NCBI GenBank assembly: GCA_026018925.1
Contig: JAKSZU010000008.1
Location: 12,565,626 to 12,629,625 of the forward strand
Length of the DNA stretch: 64,000 bases
Origin: Tupaia tana
Lineage: Eukaryota; Chordata; Mammalia; Scandentia; Tupaiidae
Reading direction: 5' to 3'
Shown: one piece after another, positions 11,809-56,000 of the stretch
Position numbering within the stretch: the first letter of the stretch is position 1
Layout of the letters: each line of letters starts with the position of its first letter
Position numbers and translations under genes: made by a program
Notes under the pieces: generated by a model
Told to the model about the DNA's origin: nothing
Database searches by the model: none
The model's input: only the letters and a program-made list of their open reading frames with translations

Positions 11809-11839
11809 CGCCGGAGGCGGGTCCGCGGCGCAGCGGAAG

Positions 11840-43883
<32,044 letters not shown>

Positions 43884-44887
43884 CAGCACTCCTACCATGC
43901 AGCGGCATGTCGGAATAGATCATGTGCCATATTCGTAAGGAAAATACTTCCAGCATAAAAACAGCCAAACTATTTTTATTATTTTTATGGATAAATTTTG
44001 ATTTTATTGTTATCCTATCTTCTAGCATTATATAGATGAATTAGGACTACGGCTAGATCTTGAGATAACTGTGTTTGAGTTTTTAGTTGCAGGACTGGTG
44101 TATGTTGATAGCTTTTGTATATGTAGGCAAAACAGTTTGATACATGCTCAGTGTTAATGCAGTAGCATTTGCAGAGAAAATGAACGAAAACCCTTTTTGA
44201 TGAATACATTTAGTAAAGTTTGCACTTTGCACTAAAGTAACTTGATGTAGCATTGACCAACAGCCATTAAGAAATCTTTTGACTGAATGAGTTGAAAATT
44301 TTTCTATCGTGTGTTACTTTACGGAATATATATTCAGTGTATATTTCTGGAAAGTAGTACATACTGAAAAGGATCTGTTCTAATTTTGAAATTGTTTGAT
44401 TATACAGTAGTTATTTCTATAAAGATTTATGTATGGATTTTACTTACTGATTTAACTATATTATGAATATACAAAAATACAATTTAACTTTGTATTTTCT
44501 ATAATTATGACCATCATAAACAAGAACAAAAAGACATAAAAGTCAGCAATTTTTGAAGATATATAGTAAAAAGCACTTTAAAATCAAGTAATCACAATCC
44601 CTTCGAGAGCCTTGATCACATTTATTTATTCAACACATTTTTCTAGAGACTCTGCTGTATATATTAAACACTGTTCTAAGTGCGCAGCCCAGAATGTGTT
44701 CTACTCCAGGACAGAACTAGTATAGAAATACGAGAACGTAAATTCTGTCAGACTGTATCTTAAGAATACCAGCACAAGTGTTTCCATTTCTGCTGACACC
44801 AAGTATTTCCTGAATGATGTAGGCTAAATAAGAAATGATGAGAAAGCTTTTCCTTCTTCCCAGGCATCATTTCATTTTTGGTCACTA

Positions 44888-46725
44888 GTTCTGGTTAGCT
44901 TTCATTGCTGCCATAACAAATTACAAAATTTGTGGCATAGAATAATGCAGATTTATTGACTTTCCCGCTTCAAGAAGCTACCTGTAGTCTAGTCTTTGGC
45001 TTGTAGCGCCTTCTTTCGTGTTAAAAGGCAGCACCGTTTTTTGTCTCTGACCCTCCTTTTGTCATCGCAGCTCTCTGCCATCATACTGGAGAGGCTCTCT
45101 GCTCTAATGGATTCTTGTGATTAGGTTGGGCTTGCTAGATAATACAGGATTTTCTCCCATCTCAAGGTCCATAGTAACCTTAATCACATCCAGAGTCCCT
45201 TTTACCATTTATGGTTACATATTCACAAGTTTGGGGATGAGATGAACACTGAGGGGCAGGTCATTACTCTGCTTGTAATACAGACCCCTGACCCAAATAA
45301 ATTCACCCCATCCAATGGTGCTCAAAAGTCTCAACCCATACAACAGCAGCTCATAGTCCAAAACCCTACTTGAATCTCACCAGCTCAGAAGTCTTGAATC
45401 TCATCCATTAAATCATCTAAGTATGAGAGAGGATGTATGTTTTCTGGGGCCTAATTCCTCTCCACCTGTGAACTCAGAAAACAAGTTGTCTGCTTCCAAA
45501 TATGACCGGACAAGGGTAGAATAATAGTTATAGACATTCCTGTTCAAAAAGCAGAAAACGGAACCAACAGTGCCAAACCATGGACAAATCCTGCCGGTAA
45601 GTTACAGGCCAGGGATTAATCGTCCATGGCTCATGTCTCATTCCTCAAGGCTTGTGACTCTGTCTCAGTCATTTTTCCTTTTTCACAAAGGTAGCACATT
45701 TTTGCAGCCGAGTAGTTTTATCAGCTTATATTTTATTTCCTACACTATTCCTTTTCGGTTTAAGAAGACAGTGTTTCAGCTGTTGTAACACTGCTGAGAA
45801 ATGTACGGTTTTGTTTCTATGGGATGATTGGAAAAGTAATGTGGGTTTTTTTCTGTTTTTATGCAAAAACGTGTCATGAGTTTTCTGACAACCCAGTATA
45901 TCATAGGGATTATCTCCATTAGACAAGAGATTCCTCTGTGTCTTTCCTAGATAATCTCAACTCCTGAGCTTTTTCTGAGATAGCTGAGAGGATCCTGAGT
46001 TGTACCTTCAGTCTGTTCAAATAGTCTCCCGTGTGATTCTACTCAGAACTGTGGGGCTTTCTGGGGTGTTAGCAGAAGGTTGTACATCCATACCTTCATC
46101 TCTTTCTCTAAAGCAGGTGTTCCTAACCGTAAACCTTAACTTTAGTGTATTTTGCTGTTTGGGTAGGCAGAGAATTTGCCAAATCAAGTCCTAGCGTCTT
46201 TATATTTTACAGTTCTTCCCTCAGTTTATTTCCTTTCACATTTTACTGTAATATAAACAGCAAAAAGAAAGCAGGCCATACCTTTCACAGTTTCCTTGAA
46301 AATCTCAACTAAGTACCTAAGTTTCTCACTTACCAAGCCTGCTTTCCACATCAGTCTAGGACGTAATTTGGCCAAACCTTTGCCACTCTGTAACAATGAT
46401 TTCTTCTAGTTTTCTAATAGTGTACTTTTCATCTCATTCTGAGCCTTCAGTGGCAGCACCTTTAATGTCATTTCTCCCTATGAACTGTTTACAATAATTT
46501 AGATATTCTCTGTAGGGTTTTAGGTGTTCTTGTCCGTGTTCCTTCTGCCAAGCCCACACTCGTGTTAACATCCACACTTCTACCAGCCATCTGTGTAAGG
46601 CAATCTAGGCACTTTGTGCCATGCTCTTTAAAATGCTGCAGCCTCTACCAACTGCCCCTTTCCAGCGGGCCTTGTTCGTTTTCAGGTGTTACAGTAGCAC
46701 CCTACTTCAGGTATCTAGGAGAGTC
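44888..46725 (-). mobile_element. MLT1-type MaLR: LTR plus internal region
   Basis: The LTR (about 44888-45290) begins 'ggttagctttcattgctgcc ataac'. Internal landmarks in reverse: 'caacagcagctcatagtcca', 'gcagaaaacggaaccaacag', 'gttttctaatagtgtacttt' and 'ggtgttacagtagcacccta' at the far end. Heavily decayed, no coding capacity. It lies inside the proposed 3' UTR. Confidence 0.7.
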
Positions 46726-47498
46726 TTTTTATGCCTACTCACTGCCAATTGACTTGAATGTGTTTCCAGGAGATTCAGGGTTCTCCTTTTTGCAGGATCA
46801 CTGGTTATTTCAAAAAGATGAATACCTGTGTTGGGAGCTCACATACTACGAGTACTACCAGAGCAACCAGGATGACTAGGATAAAAGTACTGCTCCAGAG
46901 AAAAAATTATCTCAATGTCATAATGTAGAGGAAGATTTTTCCTAAGGCTTCTCCGGCTAGGAAGCCCTAGTCGTTTCCACTTCCGGAAAACAAGTTGGAT
47001 GATACTTACATAACAGTGTTCATTCAAAAAGATTGCTAGGGATGAACTACCTTTTCTAGGAACAAAATCATCTTTCTAAGGAAATGATTTCTTGAAGGAG
47101 TTGAACATTTTAAATAAAAGGGCATTGTTCAGTTTTGGATTAACAAAACAAAATGAACCAAACCTTATGAAATGATTAGAAAATTTCTTCTTGTAGTTTC
47201 TTTTTATTGTTAAGTGGAGTAACTATAGATGTACATACAAAAATGACTGCCATTTCTGTATATAATAGTCTTCCAAAATGTAGAGATTAGCATTAGGAGA
47301 AAGAAACATCTGAATAGATGAACAGTACTTGTATATGTGCTACATAATGTTTTGCTTAATTGAGAGTCATTTTCCTGATTATTTTTACTGTGCAGTTACT
47401 GTAACTTTTAAAATTCATAATCATCTCAAAAGATCATGTGCGAGTCAGTGATTTTGCATGGTATATGTAATCAAAAAGTTCAAAGTGTCTGCTTACCA
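46726..47498 (+). other. Distal part of proposed UBXN2B 3' UTR
   Basis: No repeat recognised. AT-rich with scattered ATTTA-like strings. Confidence 0.4.
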
Positions 47499-47504
47499 AT
47501 AAAG
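47499..47504 (+). terminator. Proposed UBXN2B poly(A) signal
   Basis: AATAAA followed within 10-15 nt by a GT-rich stretch (gatggtctttgtttg), as expected for a downstream cleavage element. Confidence 0.5.
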
Positions 47505-48528
47505 ATGGTCTTTGTTTGAAACTCCTTGAAAATAATTTTCAAAATTTACCTCATTTGTAGTGTTGAATAGATAAGTAGATTATGTTAGACATCAGAAACA
47601 TTTCCTGTGTTTTACTTTCCCTTGGTACATTTTTTCCAAGGGCAGAGAAGAGACTCGAGTTGTAGCAATATTACCTTTATTTCCCATTACTGTTTGTGTT
47701 TTTACCTACCCAAATAAAAAGGTTCAGTTGCTTCATAACTTTTTGCCACATAGATTTCTGAACACCTTGTTGTAGCATATATTGTTATAAAGTGCAACTT
47801 GTTTTCCCCTTAAGAGTTGTGTGTCCTGATCAGTGATGCAGAATAATGTCGTGTAGTGCATAGTCTATACTGTCATAAAGGCTAAGAAATACAGGGTTTG
47901 TACAGGATCTTCTAACTCCATTTGTAGAAGGCACTCAGGCTTGAGATAAAAGAAATAGAGGAAGCAACCACTTGGCTTGCGCTCATGCTGGGGGAGGGGT
48001 GGGCGGAGCTGCTCCAACCCTGCTCTAGCTTTTGAAAAATAGCACCTGGTTCCCACAGTCCCTGAGACAGAGAAGGTAGGAGCTTGTACTAACACTGTGC
48101 TGACACTGTTCTGCCCTCACCTATCCAGGAGCATCAGGGAGGTCCAAGCTGCTTGGCTTGAGCTCATCAGGGACACTCTGCCCAGCACGCTGTGGAGGGG
48201 GAGGGGCTCTTCCAGCCCATGCAACATGAAAACACAGCATGCAGAGTGGTCTACCACCCTACATTCTGAGCTAGCTCACCCTCCAGCCACATTGGGAGCA
48301 GAAAGTTTTGTGTATACAGGAATCAAACACCTGAAGACAGGAGACTTGGAGGAATTCTTTTCCCATAACTCCTCAAGCAGTAAAAGGAAAGAAACTCCCC
48401 CTCTGAAAACCCGAACTCAAAACCACCGTGGATACCACACTCCCATTCACAGTAGAGCATGGAAACTGGCACAGAACTAACGCCATAGGGAAGGGCGCAA
48501 GCACACAGTTAAAGAAACATACTCCATA

Positions 48529-48775
48529 TGGGACCAGTAGTTGGCGTAATGGCTGTGTCATTGGATTTCAATGTAGTGGACCGTGGTTCAAGTCCCGGAC
48601 CTGGTGGTTTGAACTCACCCTGGGCACGTGTGCATGCATGCCCAAGACCCTAAAAGGAGAATGGAGGAGAAGGGATTGTGGTGTGGCCATCCCCCCTGTG
48701 GGGCGATTTCTCGCTTTCTGTCTCTCTTATCTTTCTGGTTATCGCACGCACTCTACAGCAAAAACCTCTCCAAAG
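48529..48775 (+). mobile_element. tRNA-derived SINE, form L, in HAL1
   Basis: Perfect 18-bp duplication aaagaaacatactccata at 48511-48528 and 48776-48793. Confidence 0.96.
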
Positions 48776-48887
48776 AAAGAAACATACTCCATAGATGTAG
48801 GTAGAATTGAGTATATTACCAGAGTATATCTGGCTAAAAATAAAAGCAGAGACCCAAGAAATAGGAGAAATCAGAAATTATCTTCTT

Positions 48888-49156
48888 GGGAACCAGCAGT
48901 TAGCGTAATGGCTATGTCGCTGGACTCCCACGTAGTCGACCACGGTTCGCGTCTCGGACCCGGTGGCTTACAACTCACGCCGGGCGCGTGTGCGTGCGTG
49001 CCCAAGATCCCGAGAGGAGAATGGAGGAGAAGGGATTGCGGCGTGACCATCCCCCCTGGGGGTTGATTTCTCGCTTTCTGTCTCTATGCCTCTCTCTGTC
49101 TGTCTGGCGAGTGCACGCGCCCTATAGCGAAAAACCTCTCCAAAAAAAAAAAAAAA
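48888..49156 (+). mobile_element. tRNA-derived SINE, form L, in HAL1
   Basis: Perfect 15-bp duplication agaaattatcttctt at 48873-48887 and 49157-49171; intact boxes (ttagcgtaatggc, ggttcgcgtc). Confidence 0.96.
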
Positions 49157-50187
49157 AGAAATTATCTTCTTAAGGGAGCTTACTAACTCCTCACTAATAA
49201 TGAATAAAACAAGACATTACAGAAATGTCAGAAATAGAATTCAGGATAGTCATCATAACAAAACTCAAAGAGATGCAAGAGAAAAAAAGACAAACCAATT
49301 CCAGGAAGTGAGAAAATCCTTCTATGACTTCAAAGGAGGAATTCTATAAAGAGACACACTGAAAAAGAAACAGAATTTCCAGAGATAGACTATGATGCAC
49401 TAAATTAAAGCCTCCCTCTAAAGTATCAACAGCTTATTAGACCACGCAGAAGAATCTCAGACCTTGAAGAAAAAACCTCCAATTTAGTCCAAGCAACTCA
49501 AAAGGGAGGAATAGCCATTAAAAGTCAGGACAGCATACTGGAAATTCTAGGCACTGCTGAATGGTCGAATATCTACATAATAGATTCCTGAAAGTGAAGA
49601 GACAGGTAAAAGCATAGAAAATCTCCATGATACATTAACTGAAAACTTTACAAATTTAGAGAGGTATGTGGACATCCAAATCCAGGAGATACAAAGGACA
49701 CCAAACATAAGATGTAAGAAAATCCTCTCCAAGGCATATTGTAGCCAAACGAGCAAAAATCAAAGATAAAGGCAATATTCTAAAAATGGCAAGAGAGAAA
49801 TGCCAGGTTACTCATAAAGGATACCCCATTAAACTAACATTGAACCTCAAGTGAAAATGCAGGCAAGGAAAGAATGAGAAGATACATTTAAAATTTTGAA
49901 AGGAAAGAAAAGCAATTTCAGCCAAGAGTGCTATACCCAGCAAGATGATCTTTCAAAGGGGGAAGAGAAATAAAATCATTCCCAGATAAACAAATGCTGG
50001 AAGAATTCACTCAAACTAAACCAGCTCTTCAGGAAATAGTTAAGGGAATACTTCAGGAAAACTAGGGCATTAAATAGAAATAAGAGAGCACAAAACAACC
50101 AGAAAAACGGAGGATAAGTCCACACATATCAATGAAAAACATTGAATGTTAGGATTAAATTTCCCAACGGAAAAGCTAAAAGTGGAC

Positions 50188-50443
50188 GGGAACAGCAGTT
50201 AGCGTAATGGCTATGTCGCTGGGCTCCCACGTAGTCGACCACGGTTCGAGTCTCGGACCCGGTGGCTTAAACTCACGCCGGGCGCGTGTGCGTGTGTGCC
50301 CAGGATCTCGAGAGGAGAATGGAGGAGAAGGGATTGTGGCTTGGCCATCCCCCTTGGGGGATGATTTCTCACTTTCTATCTCTATCTGTCTCTGGTGAGC
50401 ACACACGCCCTATAGCAAAAACCTCTCCAAAAAAAAAAAAATA
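50188..50443 (+). mobile_element. tRNA-derived SINE, form L
   Basis: Young-looking; B box ggttcgagtct. Imperfect duplication aaaaRtggac on both sides. Confidence 0.9.
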
Positions 50444-50460
50444 AAAATGGACATTCAACA

Positions 50461-50705
50461 TTTTTTTTTTCTTTTTTAGAGATTTTTGTTTTAGGGCATG
50501 TGCACTCACCAGAGAGACAGAGAAAGTGAAAAATCACTCCCTAAGAGGATGGCCACACTGCAATCCCTTCTCCATTCTCCTCTCAGGATCTTGAACTTAC
50601 ATGTACATGTGCCCAGTGTGAATTTTAAGCCAGCGGATTGGGGACTTGAACCATAGTCGACTATGTGAGTCCAGCAGCATAACCGTTATGCCACCTGCTG
50701 GTCCC
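50461..50705 (-). mobile_element. tRNA-derived SINE, form L, diverged
   Basis: Tail-to-tail with the preceding + copy, 17 bp apart; B box decayed to gaaccatagtc on the reverse. Confidence 0.85.
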
Positions 50706-50956
50706 CAGATTCGACTATTTTACACACAAGTGGGATTAAATACAAATTCTCCAATTATTTGATAGACAGTTATCTCCCCAGGTTTCAATTTATGTATTTG
50801 CTATAACCTTTACTCATTGTATAAAACTAGATAATAGAGGGAAAGTCCAAAATGTTATAAGTAGCTGGATCTTTCTTGGAAATGAAGTTAAAGAAAACTA
50901 AAATCAAGAATTTATAAGGCCAATAAATTACCAAATCATTGACTACCATGTCTTCG

Positions 50957-51222
50957 TTTTTATTTGTTTATTTATTTTGAGATTTTTGCCTTAGGGCACC
51001 CGCACTCACTGGAAAGAGAGAGAGATAGACAGTGAGAAAGAAAGTGAGAAATCACTCCCCCAGTGGGGATGGCCATGTCACAATCCCTTCTTCATTCTCA
51101 CAGGATCTTGGACACGCACACACAAGCGCCGGGCGTGAGTTTTAAGCCACCTGGTCCAGGACTCAAACTACAGTCGACCATGTGGAGTCCAGTGACATAA
51201 CTTACACCATCTGCTGGCCCCT
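50957..51222 (-). mobile_element. tRNA-derived SINE, form L
   Basis: Short duplication tgtcttc at both ends. Confidence 0.85.
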
Positions 51223-51782
51223 GTCTTCTCTTTCAAACATCTCCAATTTTGTTTTGTTTTTGCCTTTTGAGGGCTTATGAGGACTTACTTCTTTTTGTAC
51301 AACACAGTACCATGGTTACAAGAACTTACAGCGAGTTAAATGTTTTTCTCTCTTCCTAATAAGTCATTGTTCTGTGTCTCTGTTACCAGGGATGCCACCG
51401 ATCTTCTCAGGATGTAAACTCTCAACTCCCACAGTCCTCTACATGAAAGTTACAGATTCTCTTATTGCTACGTGAAGATGATCTTTGTTCTCAGAACTCT
51501 GTTCTCATTTATTTGTGGTATTTTTGTCGTCTGATTCTTAACCAATTTGTTTTTCTCTAGAACTGTAGTTCACAGTAAAGAACATCACTGACAATGTAGT
51601 ACATACTTCCAGAAGAACCAGTGGAGCGGGTTTCAAATGTTCACAACGTCATAGGACGTCAAATGTTGAAGGTGATGAATATGTTTATATCCTAGATTTG
51701 TGTATTCTACACCGTATATATGCTTTTAAAGGCCATTTCATACCCCACAAAAATGTTGAATGATTAGATATAATTTATAATC
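51223..51782. other. Intergenic, nothing recognised
   Basis: No repeat or ORF of interest. Confidence 0.4.
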
Positions 51783-51793
51783 AATATTTTTTT

Positions 51794-52066
51794 TTCTTTT
51801 TCTTTTCTTTTTTTGGGAGAGGTTTTTGCTATAGGGCGCGTGCGCTCGCCAGACAGACAGAGAGAGACAGAGAGATAGAAAGCAGGAAATCACCCCCCAG
51901 GGGGGATGGCCACGCCGCAGTCCCTTCTCCTCCATTCTCCTCTCGGGATCTTGGGCACGCACGCACACGCGCCCGGTGTGAGTTTAAGCCACCGGGTCCG
52001 GGACTCGAACCGCGGTCGACTACGTGGGAGTCCAGCGACATAGCCATTACGCTAACTGCTGGTCCC
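51794..52066 (-). mobile_element. tRNA-derived SINE, form L
   Basis: Very well preserved (gcgcgtgcgctcgccagaca; ggactcgaaccgcggtcgac). Duplication aatatttttt on both sides. A good reference copy for the family. Confidence 0.94.
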
Positions 52067-52077
52067 AATATTTTTTA

Positions 52078-52985
52078 AAATAAACAGCGCAGTACTACAA
52101 TGGGAATGTATCTGTGTGTTGTATAACACATGACAACGGTTGTATGTGGCCTAGAAATACTAAGTAGCTTTAATTCATTTATCTGGACACTTTTGCATTT
52201 TTAGTATCTGTAGCTATTACTTGGGCCTCTGGTGCTGGAGTAGGGGAGAAACAAGCTCTCTTAGAAAATTTGACTAATTTTTTCCTTCAGTAAATATTTC
52301 TGTATGAAGCAGAGACGCCAGAATCATTCTAGGCCGCGCGCCCTACGGTTTCTCTGTAGCTGATCTCATAAAGCCTCTGGGGGCACAATTCCCAGGGCCG
52401 CTGCCGCCGTGAGGGGGACAGGGACAGAAGGCTAGGAGGTTCCTGTCCACTACTTGTGTCACAGCACTTGTTTCCTTCGGAGCGCACGATAAACAGTTAA
52501 CTCGGTAACAAGGAGTTAAAGACATCACAGTAATGAGCAGTAAGATATTTTTCCTGTTGGCTTCTTGAATTAAAGTTTGTGTGTCAATTAGGCAACATCA
52601 AAAACGGGCTAAGAGCTTAAAGGGATGGGCAGCTACCATTTCTTTATCACAAAATGCTTGTCCTTACTTACCCTTCGGTTTCCATTGTCTTGGTGGTTGT
52701 ATTCAAACTGACTTAGTGTGGCCGTCTAAGATAGTGACTTTTCTCACTCGAATATTGAGGACAGGGGAGTATGTGTCCTTTGTATTTTGTGTCTTTGTAT
52801 TAACTTTGGTTTGTATTTTCCTTATCTACATTGTATACCTTTTAGAATGATGACCTGAAAAGGGAGACTGAGACACAGTAAGTGAAAGTTTGTTTGCGCT
52901 AAGGGCTGAGGACGACTTGCATGGATAACAGATTCTAGTTGTCTGGGAAATTGGTGCCAAAGTGGCTGTTGAGAGGGCCAGTTTA
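52078..52985. other. Intergenic, nothing recognised
   Basis: A local GC-rich patch at about 52330-52490 with a few CpGs, too weak to call an island. Confidence 0.4.
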
Positions 52986-52989
52986 TCTA

Positions 52990-53038
52990 ACAAAGAGAAG
53001 GGCGGGGCGTGGTGGCGCCCGCCCTATGACAAAGAGAA
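52990..53038 (+). pseudogene. 29-bp 7SL-like tailless insertion
   Basis: Insert 53000-53028 (ggcggggcgtggtggcgccc and on) resembles the 5' end of 7SL RNA. It has no A-tail and is flanked by perfect 10-bp repeats acaaagagaa (52990-52999, 53029-53038). Confidence 0.5.
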
Positions 53039-53262
53039 TGGTAAAACACTATAACTTACAGTTTTATATGAGAATATGTGTTGAATATAAAAAAGGCAGT
53101 TATAAATAGATATTCAGGCATCAGTAGACTTGACGGTAAAAACATAAACATAGTTGAGCCCAAGTGGAGGTCCTGTTCCTAATAGCTGAATTCGTCACTG
53201 AGTCTGGGCTTTTGAGCATAAAAGGCAGCAGGCTGACTAACATACAAAGAAATGTTCATCTT

Positions 53263-53419
53263 GGGGGCTGGCAGGTGGTGTGGTGGGTAAGGCACTGAAC
53301 TCCCACATGACTAATCGTGGTTTGAGTCCCAGATCCGGTGGCTTGCTTTCTCATTCTCTCTCTCTGGTCAAATTTTTAAAAAAATAATAAAATTATATAA
53401 ATATGTTTAAGAAGAAAAA
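53263..53419 (+). mobile_element. tRNA-derived SINE, form S
   Basis: 17-bp duplication aaagaaatgttYatctt at 53246-53262 and 53420-53436. Confidence 0.93.
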
Positions 53420-53547
53420 AAAGAAATGTTTATCTTTTCTACAGGTTCAGTATTCCACGGAATGAGGTGGTTATTTTTAGTAATGTAGTAAAATCACATG
53501 CAAATGCCACTGGGAGGCTTTTTTTCTCCCTTGAAAATCTATTATAG

Positions 53548-53777
53548 TGGGACCAGCAGATTGTGTAATGGTTACATCACTGGACTTCCACATGGCCGAC
53601 CATGGTTTAAGTCCAGGACTTGGTGACTTGAAAATCACACTGGACGCATGTGCGTGTATGCCCAAGATCCCAGAAGGAGAATGGAGAAGAAAGGATTGTG
53701 AATTCTCACTTTCCCTCTCACTGTCTCTGTCTCTTTCTTGGTCAACACACATGCCCTAAGGCAAAAACCTCTTTTAA
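53548..53777 (+). mobile_element. tRNA-derived SINE, form L
   Basis: 3' half has lost the 'gtgtggccatcc' part. Perfect duplication aaaatctattatag at 53534-53547 and 53778-53791. Confidence 0.93.
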
Positions 53778-54046
53778 AAAATCTATTATAGATATTTATC
53801 ATGTGAGTAGATGTTAGTGTTTGAAATAATGTGTGCGTAGGTATTCTGTGGCAGCTCAAATTAATCTGACTGCATTCTTTATCATTAAGCATGTGTGTGA
53901 TTCATTTGCAATAAGGAGTGTATATCTTAGAGATAAAGATTTGGTTTAGTGTTTTATTTTAGAATGCAGTAATACCTTGTCATCCTTTAGTTGTTATTTT
54001 ACCGATACATCAAAACTGTAGAAGAGGAATTAAGAAAATCACAGCA

Positions 54047-54309
54047 GGGAATCAGCAGTTAGCGTAATGGCTATGTCACTGGACTCCCACATAGTCGACC
54101 GCGGTTCGTGTCCTGGACCTGGTGGCTTAAAACTCACGCCGGGCGCGTGTGCGTGCGTGCCCAAGATCCCGAGAGGAGAATGGAGGAGAAGGGATTGCGG
54201 CGTGACCATCCCCTCAGGGGGGTGATTTCTCGCTTTCTGTCTCTATGTCTCTCTCTGTCTGTCTGGCGAGCGCACGCGCCCTATAGCAAAAACCTCTCCA
54301 AAAAAAAAA
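54047..54309 (+). mobile_element. tRNA-derived SINE, form L
   Basis: Perfect 15-bp duplication aagaaaatcacagca at 54032-54046 and 54310-54324. Confidence 0.95.
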
Positions 54310-54324
54310 AAGAAAATCACAGCA

Positions 54325-55165
54325 TATTGGGAATGCACTAAAATATATATATTAACTTTTTCATTGTAAAGGCTACAGAATATCAGATGCTAACGGCTTT
54401 AATCACATGGTACTCACTTATGCCTCTGAAATAAAATGAGCTGAGGACTTGTTGACTTTGGCTGCATTCTCGATTTGGCTGAACTTATAAAGAAAATTCT
54501 CACTTGTTATCATGTATTATTCTTGTTTTCTAAATTAACTCCATTATGCAATCTTCCACGCAAGCAAAAGTGGCAGAAATGACCTGGAGTTACAGGTTTC
54601 CAAATAACTTTTACAAACAGTCAAGAGTATCTGCAAATGTGTGTTTCAATGTTCTTTGAATTATTTTTCAGAAAAAAAAGTTATGAAAATTTCTCAATTT
54701 TAATATTTCTTGATATACCTTTCTAGGTAGGTTGAATGCCAATCAGTACTTAATTTTTGTTATTTTCTTCTTATTTATAAATACACATTTTAAGTATATT
54801 TGTCATTAAAAATGGCACTGAAGCTTATCATATTAGGTCAGGAGTTCTCTACATGCAGTTCTTGAAATAAGAAATTACTTTTATTACAGGATTGTATCCA
54901 CAAGCATCTGAAGTCTTTGTTTTAGATTAGTGAAAATGGCAAAGAGCCATGATTAGATTCCATATCATGTCCATGTTTCAGTGAGTGTGTGGCATAGATT
55001 AACTTGATTTGACCTTCGCCAATGCAAAGGACCACTGGATGATTCAAAAACTGTATTTCTCTCTTGAAATTAGCTTTCAAATTAAGAGAATATGCCTTAA
55101 TTAGTGAAAGTAATAAAGCTATAAGATGCTTGCACTATTAAAAGTGTTTTAATGTATTATTTATT
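54325..55165. other. Intergenic, nothing recognised
   Basis: AT-rich, no repeat or ORF of interest. Confidence 0.4.
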
Positions 55166-55171
55166 TTTTTA

Positions 55172-55347
55172 AAGAATTGTTTTATTTAACTTTACTTATT
55201 TATTTATTTAAATTTGACCAGAGAGGAACAAAGTGAAAGAGAGAGAAAGGAAGTGAGAAAGCAAGCCACCAGGTCCAGGATTCAAACCATGGTCACCCAT
55301 GTGGGAGTCCAGCACCCTTAGATATCACGTCACCTTCTGGCCCCATA
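55172..55347 (-). mobile_element. tRNA-derived SINE, form S
   Basis: Reverse head ccttctggccccat; AT-rich tail at the left; target duplication not found. Confidence 0.82.
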
Positions 55348-55795
55348 GGATTTTAACTTTTATTTCAGACCTACCAATAGACTTTCTGTTTCCACTTTGA
55401 TGTATCTTTCTCTGATAAAAGCTAAGATTTTACCCAGATAATTGCTTTTTAAGTATATGCAAAGTCTTGTTTATTTTCTCATTCTTTCTGCTATAAACAG
55501 TACTCGGTGCTTACTTGTATACATAGTGTACGTACCCAAATGTCTCCAAACCTTCATACTGTATGTATGCAGGGGTTGGGAGTAGGGGTGGTGATTTTTT
55601 GTATTGTTCGTATGCCTCTAAGTCTCCAACCAACACATAAACTTTCACTTCCATTCTTTTTTCTCCTGCTTCTTCTCCTTCTTGGTTTACTTTTCTCATT
55701 GTTCTCCATATGCTTCAAAATATCACTTCCAAAACTTTCTGACTCGTGAGGAGCTTTCATTAGAACAATGGGTTTTCCATCCTAAACACATATAA

Positions 55796-55960
55796 TGTTC
55801 CTGGTTCAAGTTTGGAGTCATTCCTGAGTGTGCCAGGCACGCACTTGTCCATGATTTGGGGCCAGCTGAAGCTGCCGGTGAATCAGCGCCTCAAGATCCT
55901 GTTGGAGATGATTTCTGTCTCTCTCTATCTCTCTGTCTCTCTTACTTATAGAAAGAATAG
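55796..55960 (+). mobile_element. tRNA-like SINE, form C, 5'-truncated
   Basis: 'gagtgtgccaggcacgcact' and 'ggggccagctgaagctgccg', then (TCTG)n and a short tail. Confidence 0.5.
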
Positions 55961-56000
55961 ATAACACTTTTTTATAAAAGCAAAGCCATAGGACAGATGT

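Larger units (their letters stand above)
43884..47530 (+). other. UBXN2B: UBXN2B 3' UTR (proposed)
   Basis: No canonical AATAAA is seen in the first kilobase after the stop. The first well-placed signal outside the inserted MaLR element is at 47499-47504, which predicts a 3' UTR of about 3.6 kb. An ATTTATTTATT run near 44620 is AU-rich-element-like, though that stretch also looks like a MIR fragment (about 44615-44690). The end is inferred, not observed. Confidence 0.55.
47900..50165 (+). mobile_element. HAL1 element, near full length, carrying two SINEs
   Basis: GC-rich 5' part (about 47930-48300), ORF1-like middle ('agcttattagaccacgcaga', 'tctcagaccttgaag'), and a C-terminal part sharing the layout of the 16.8 kb copy ('agccaagagtgctataccca', 'ttcccagataaacaaatgct'). 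No ORF2 follows. Many stops. Left end not fixed. Confidence 0.7.

Noticed and set aside
46562..46879. 105-codon ORF in the proposed 3' UTR
   Set aside because: Mostly antisense MaLR internal sequence; no conserved domain.
48888..48970. tRNA-like A and B boxes, possible tRNA gene
   Set aside because: These are SINE heads. They cannot fold as a complete cloverleaf with a proper anticodon stem and lie inside flanked retroposons.
51829..52068. Recurrent ORFs of 60-115 codons, on both strands, with the same protein-like strings (AVSVMAMSLDSHVVD, RARVRACPRSREENG)
   Set aside because: They are the open frames of the long SINE and recur at every copy (for example 10.1, 22.6, 40.0, 43.1, 49.0, 50.2, 51.9 kb). 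Same family, not genes.
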